A stretch of DNA of 33,393 bases from Saprospiraceae bacterium (GTDB taxonomy: Bacteria > Bacteroidota > Bacteroidia > Chitinophagales > Saprospiraceae), in assembly GCA_026993525.1 (NCBI GenBank), contig JALWSS010000228.1:1-33393 (forward strand), in the 5' to 3' direction. This document shows, in pieces, positions 30,959 through 33,393 of this stretch. The translations under genes and the position numbers were made by a program. Within the stretch, counting starts at the first letter, position 1; the number at the start of each line of letters is the position of its first letter. The notes under the pieces are model-generated. The model was not told the DNA's origin, did not search any database, and saw nothing but the letters and a program-made list of their open reading frames with translations.

Positions 30959-33247
30959 ATGACACACACCTATAAAATCACCGGTATGACCTGCAACCAT
31001 TGTGTCGAGAAGGTCAGAAAAGCCCTGGCGGGCATCGAGGGCATAGAGAAGGTAGAAGTTACGCTGGAGCCTCCCCGGGCCACCATTGCCATGCACCATC
31101 ACCTCAGTGATGAGGCAATGAATGAGGTGCTGGCCACGGTTGGAAATTACAGCCTGCAAATGGAAGAAGGCACCGGTCAGACCGAGGGACACCACGAGCA
31201 CCACACTGCGCCGGGCCACAACGGGCATGCGGGCCATTCATCGCATGCCGGCCACGGAGGAAATCCACCTCACGGACATGCCGGCCACGACCACCACCGC
31301 ATGATGATTGCCGATTTCAAAAAGCGGTTCTGGGTGTCGCTGGTGCTTGCGGTGCCCATCCTGCTACTGGCACCGATGATTCAGCAATGGCTGGGGGTAG
31401 ATTGGAGCTTCCCCGGTGACAGCTACCTGCTTTTTGCCCTGTCCAGCATTGTCTATTTCTATGGGGGCAGGCCGTTCATCAAGGGCTTTTTTGACGAAAT
31501 AAAGCGCAAATCACCGGGCATGATGACCCTGATTGCCATGGCGATTTCCGTGGCATATTTCTACTCCGCAGCTACCACCTTCGGATTGCCGGGAGTGAGT
31601 TTTTACTGGGAGTTGGCCACACTGATCGTCATCATGTTGCTGGGCCACTGGATCGAGATGAAATCGGTACTCGGTGCGTCAAAGGCCCTGGAACTGCTGG
31701 TGAGCATGATGCCTGCCGAGGCCCATAAAATAGAAGGTGACGAAGTGGTCGAGGTCAAACTGGAAGAATTGCAGAAGGGCGATGTAATCCTGATCAAACC
31801 CGGTGAAAAGGTGCCCGCTGACGGCATCATCGCAGAAGGTGAGAGTTACCTCAACGAGTCCATGCTGACGGGAGAGTCGAAGCCGGTGAAAAAAGGTATT
31901 GACCAGAAGGTAATTGGCGGCAGCATCAACGGCAACGGCTCGTTGAAAGTGAGGGTTGAACACACCGGCAAAGACAGTTACCTGAACAAGGTCATCACCA
32001 TGGTTCAGGAAGCGCAAAAAACCAAGTCGAAAATGCAGAACCTCAGCGACAGGGCTGCAAAATGGCTGACCTACATCGCCCTTTCGATAGGCTTCGGCAC
32101 CCTGTTCCTGTGGCTGGCGCTTGGCAAAGATTTCGTCTTTGCCCTGGAGCGGATGGTCACGGTGATGGTCATCTCCTGCCCGCATGCGCTTGGGCTTGCC
32201 GTACCGCTTGTGGTAGCGATCTCCACTGCCATTTCTGCACAAAACGGCCTGCTCATCCGCAACCGCACCGCCTTTGAGGAGTCCCGCAAGATAACCGCCT
32301 TGCTTTTCGATAAAACCGGAACGTTGACCTTCGGAAAATTTGGCGTTACCAGGTACGAATCCGTTGCGGCCGGCCTTGACAAAAACGAGATGCTTCGGCT
32401 GGCAGGTGCGCTTGAACAAAGCTCGGAGCACCCCATCGCCACAGGCATTGTGCAGAAAATAAAGGAGTTGGGAATTGACATCCCCGATCCGGAGAATTTC
32501 CAGGCCATCACCGGCAAAGGTGTTCAGGCAAAAGTGGAAGGCATAGACGTGAAGGTCGTCAGCCCCGGTTACCTTAAAGACGAAAACATTGACATCCCGG
32601 AAGGCGCTTTCGGCACCCCGTTAGCCATCGGGGCCGAAACGGTCGTATTCGTTCTGACAGATAACAAACTGGCAGGCTACATCGCCCTTGCCGATGAAAT
32701 ACGGCCGGAATCTTACGGAGCTATCAAGACTTTCAAGGACAATGGCATCAAGGTCTATATGGCCACCGGCGACAACAAGACCGTCGGCAAAGCCGTGAGT
32801 GATGAACTGGGCCTGGATGGCTTTTACGCCGAAGTCCTTCCCCACCAGAAGGTCGAAATCGTCAAGGAATTGCAGGCCAAAGGCGAGTTTGTGGCCATGA
32901 CCGGCGACGGTGTCAATGACGCCCCTGCCCTGGCACAGGCAAACGTGGGTATCGCCGTGGGTTCCGGCACCGACGTAGCCGCCGAAACAGCCGATATTAT
33001 TCTGGTAAACAGCAATCCGAAAGACATAGCCAACCTGATCCTCTTCGGCAAAGCAACCTACAACAAAATGATCCAGAACCTGGCCTGGGCCACCGGATAC
33101 AACGCCATTGCCATTCCGCTGGCAGTGGGTGTCTTGTACCCGTGGGGCTTTGTTCTCAGCCCGGCAGTGGGAGCGGTACTCATGAGTTTGAGTACCGTTA
33201 TTGTGGCCATCAATGCACAACTGCTGAAGCGAAAAATCGGAAAGTGA
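30959..33247 (+). CDS. copB: CopB-type copper-translocating P-type ATPase
   Basis: The 762-residue P1B ATPase has an N-terminal HMA domain with GMTCNHC (residues 9-15), a His/Gly-rich linker (about 76-118), the TGES actuator loop (304-307), the membrane metal motif CPH (Cys407-Pro408-His409), the phosphorylation site DKTGT (Asp451), SEHPIA, and GDGVNDAP (649 on). CPH rather than CPC marks the CopB (P1B-3) type, which exports copper, often reported as Cu(II) or Cu(I)/Ag(I), from the cytoplasm. ATG 30959 is chosen because it directly precedes the HMA strand; an in-frame start six codons earlier is less likely. It is the last substantial gene of the island. Confidence 0.95.
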   Translation: MTHTYKITGMTCNHCVEKVRKALAGIEGIEKVEVTLEPPRATIAMHHHLSDEAMNEVLATVGNYSLQMEEGTGQTEGHHEHHTAPGHNGHAGHSSHAGHGGNPPHGHAGHDHHRMMIADFKKRFWVSLVLAVPILLLAPMIQQWLGVDWSFPGDSYLLFALSSIVYFYGGRPFIKGFFDEIKRKSPGMMTLIAMAISVAYFYSAATTFGLPGVSFYWELATLIVIMLLGHWIEMKSVLGASKALELLVSMMPAEAHKIEGDEVVEVKLEELQKGDVILIKPGEKVPADGIIAEGESYLNESMLTGESKPVKKGIDQKVIGGSINGNGSLKVRVEHTGKDSYLNKVITMVQEAQKTKSKMQNLSDRAAKWLTYIALSIGFGTLFLWLALGKDFVFALERMVTVMVISCPHALGLAVPLVVAISTAISAQNGLLIRNRTAFEESRKITALLFDKTGTLTFGKFGVTRYESVAAGLDKNEMLRLAGALEQSSEHPIATGIVQKIKELGIDIPDPENFQAITGKGVQAKVEGIDVKVVSPGYLKDENIDIPEGAFGTPLAIGAETVVFVLTDNKLAGYIALADEIRPESYGAIKTFKDNGIKVYMATGDNKTVGKAVSDELGLDGFYAEVLPHQKVEIVKELQAKGEFVAMTGDGVNDAPALAQANVGIAVGSGTDVAAETADIILVNSNPKDIANLILFGKATYNKMIQNLAWATGYNAIAIPLAVGVLYPWGFVLSPAVGAVLMSLSTVIVAINAQLLKRKIGK

Positions 33248-33333
33248 TGGAGATGAAGACCGGAAAACTGATTCCCAAACGGGCATTTCTCTTTCATGTT
33301 CCGGTCATATTCCATTTGCCTGGCAGGAAGTAG
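33247..33333 (+). CDS. Possible 28-residue peptide coupled to the ATPase
   Basis: A 28-codon frame (MEMKTGKLIPKRAF...) starts at the ATG overlapping the ATPase stop (TGATG). It is basic and ends GRK. It may be a chance frame; no homology is apparent. Confidence 0.2.
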   Translation: MEMKTGKLIPKRAFLFHVPVIFHLPGRK

Positions 33334-33352
33334 GATCGGGACGGGAGGTTTA

Positions 33353-33393
33353 TCCCGAGTCAAGCTCGGGAGGTTTAGAGGGGTTTAGAGGGC
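33353..33393. repeat. Palindrome plus G-rich decamers at the right edge
   Basis: A TCCCGAG-TCAAG-CTCGGGA palindrome (33353-33371), inverted relative to 6782-6800, is followed by two GGTTTAGAGG units running to the window end, the same unit as at 533-562 and 1001-1038. The window therefore ends inside a dispersed repeat. Confidence 0.7.

Noticed and set aside
31679-32431. 250-residue minus-strand frame
   Set aside because: Antisense to the copper ATPase core motifs.
12021-33393. Evidence for an integrative element (integrase, att sites, transposase)
   Set aside because: No mobility gene and no clear flanking direct repeats were found, so horizontal transfer is only a suggestion from composition.

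Overview
The window reads as a chromosomal segment of a Bacteroidota bacterium, possibly Saprospirales-like (the order is a weak guess). The phylum call rests on a TAnnTTTG-type promoter, start codons without purine-rich ribosome binding sites, and families typical of that phylum (HYC_CC_PP protein, DUF5676, a Bacteroidota-type ECF sigma factor, a LuxC-like reductase next to an RluD-type synthase, AraC regulators with a metal-binding N-terminus). No rRNA, tRNA, CRISPR array, transposase or integrase was seen.

Left part (1-12,020), mostly minus strand: a truncated MurG-like glycosyltransferase; a 500-base non-coding region with an inverted-repeat-bounded element and a tiny lipoprotein; an RluD-type pseudouridine synthase plus LuxC-like acyl-CoA reductase pair; a plus-strand ATP-grasp protein; a large poly-proline surface protein with a C-terminal membrane anchor; a repeat-rich gap; an ECF sigma factor; a lipoprotein; a cytochrome c / porin / cytochrome c operon closed by a clear terminator; and a PhoD-like phosphatase.

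Right part (12,185-33,247), all plus strand: a 21 kb copper/silver resistance island. It opens with a HYC_CC_PP protein behind a good promoter, then a complete tripartite efflux pump (CusA-like RND, TolC-like, CusB-like adaptor with metal-binding domain and DUF3347 tail), a His-rich metal-binding lipoprotein, a periplasmic HMA protein, a 41-residue Cys-Cys membrane peptide, and an HMA-AraC regulator. Next comes a lower-GC block: a DUF5676 protein, a lycopene-cyclase-domain membrane protein, a type II NADH dehydrogenase-like flavoprotein and a second DUF3347 lipoprotein in a translationally coupled chain, then a Met-rich repeat lipoprotein, a SHOCT peptide, an unknown 88-residue protein, an atypical P-II protein, a DUF457-type membrane hydrolase, a DUF302 protein, an ATP-cone/PD-(D/E)XK nuclease-like protein, a YceI-like protein and a DUF2231 protein. 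The island closes with a CopB-type P-type ATPase (CPH motif, His-rich linker).

Inferred logic: CopB exports copper from the cytoplasm, Cus exports it across the envelope, and the His-, Met- and Cys-rich secreted proteins bind it in the periplasm. The cyclase/NDH-2/YceI/DUF2231 genes look like an envelope quinone or isoprenoid module attached to metal stress; this is the most plausible undescribed part. Short palindromic repeats with a GAAGTGGTTTGG core fill the gaps of the lower-GC block, and other dispersed repeats occur at 6.7-6.9 kb, 19.5 kb and the right end.
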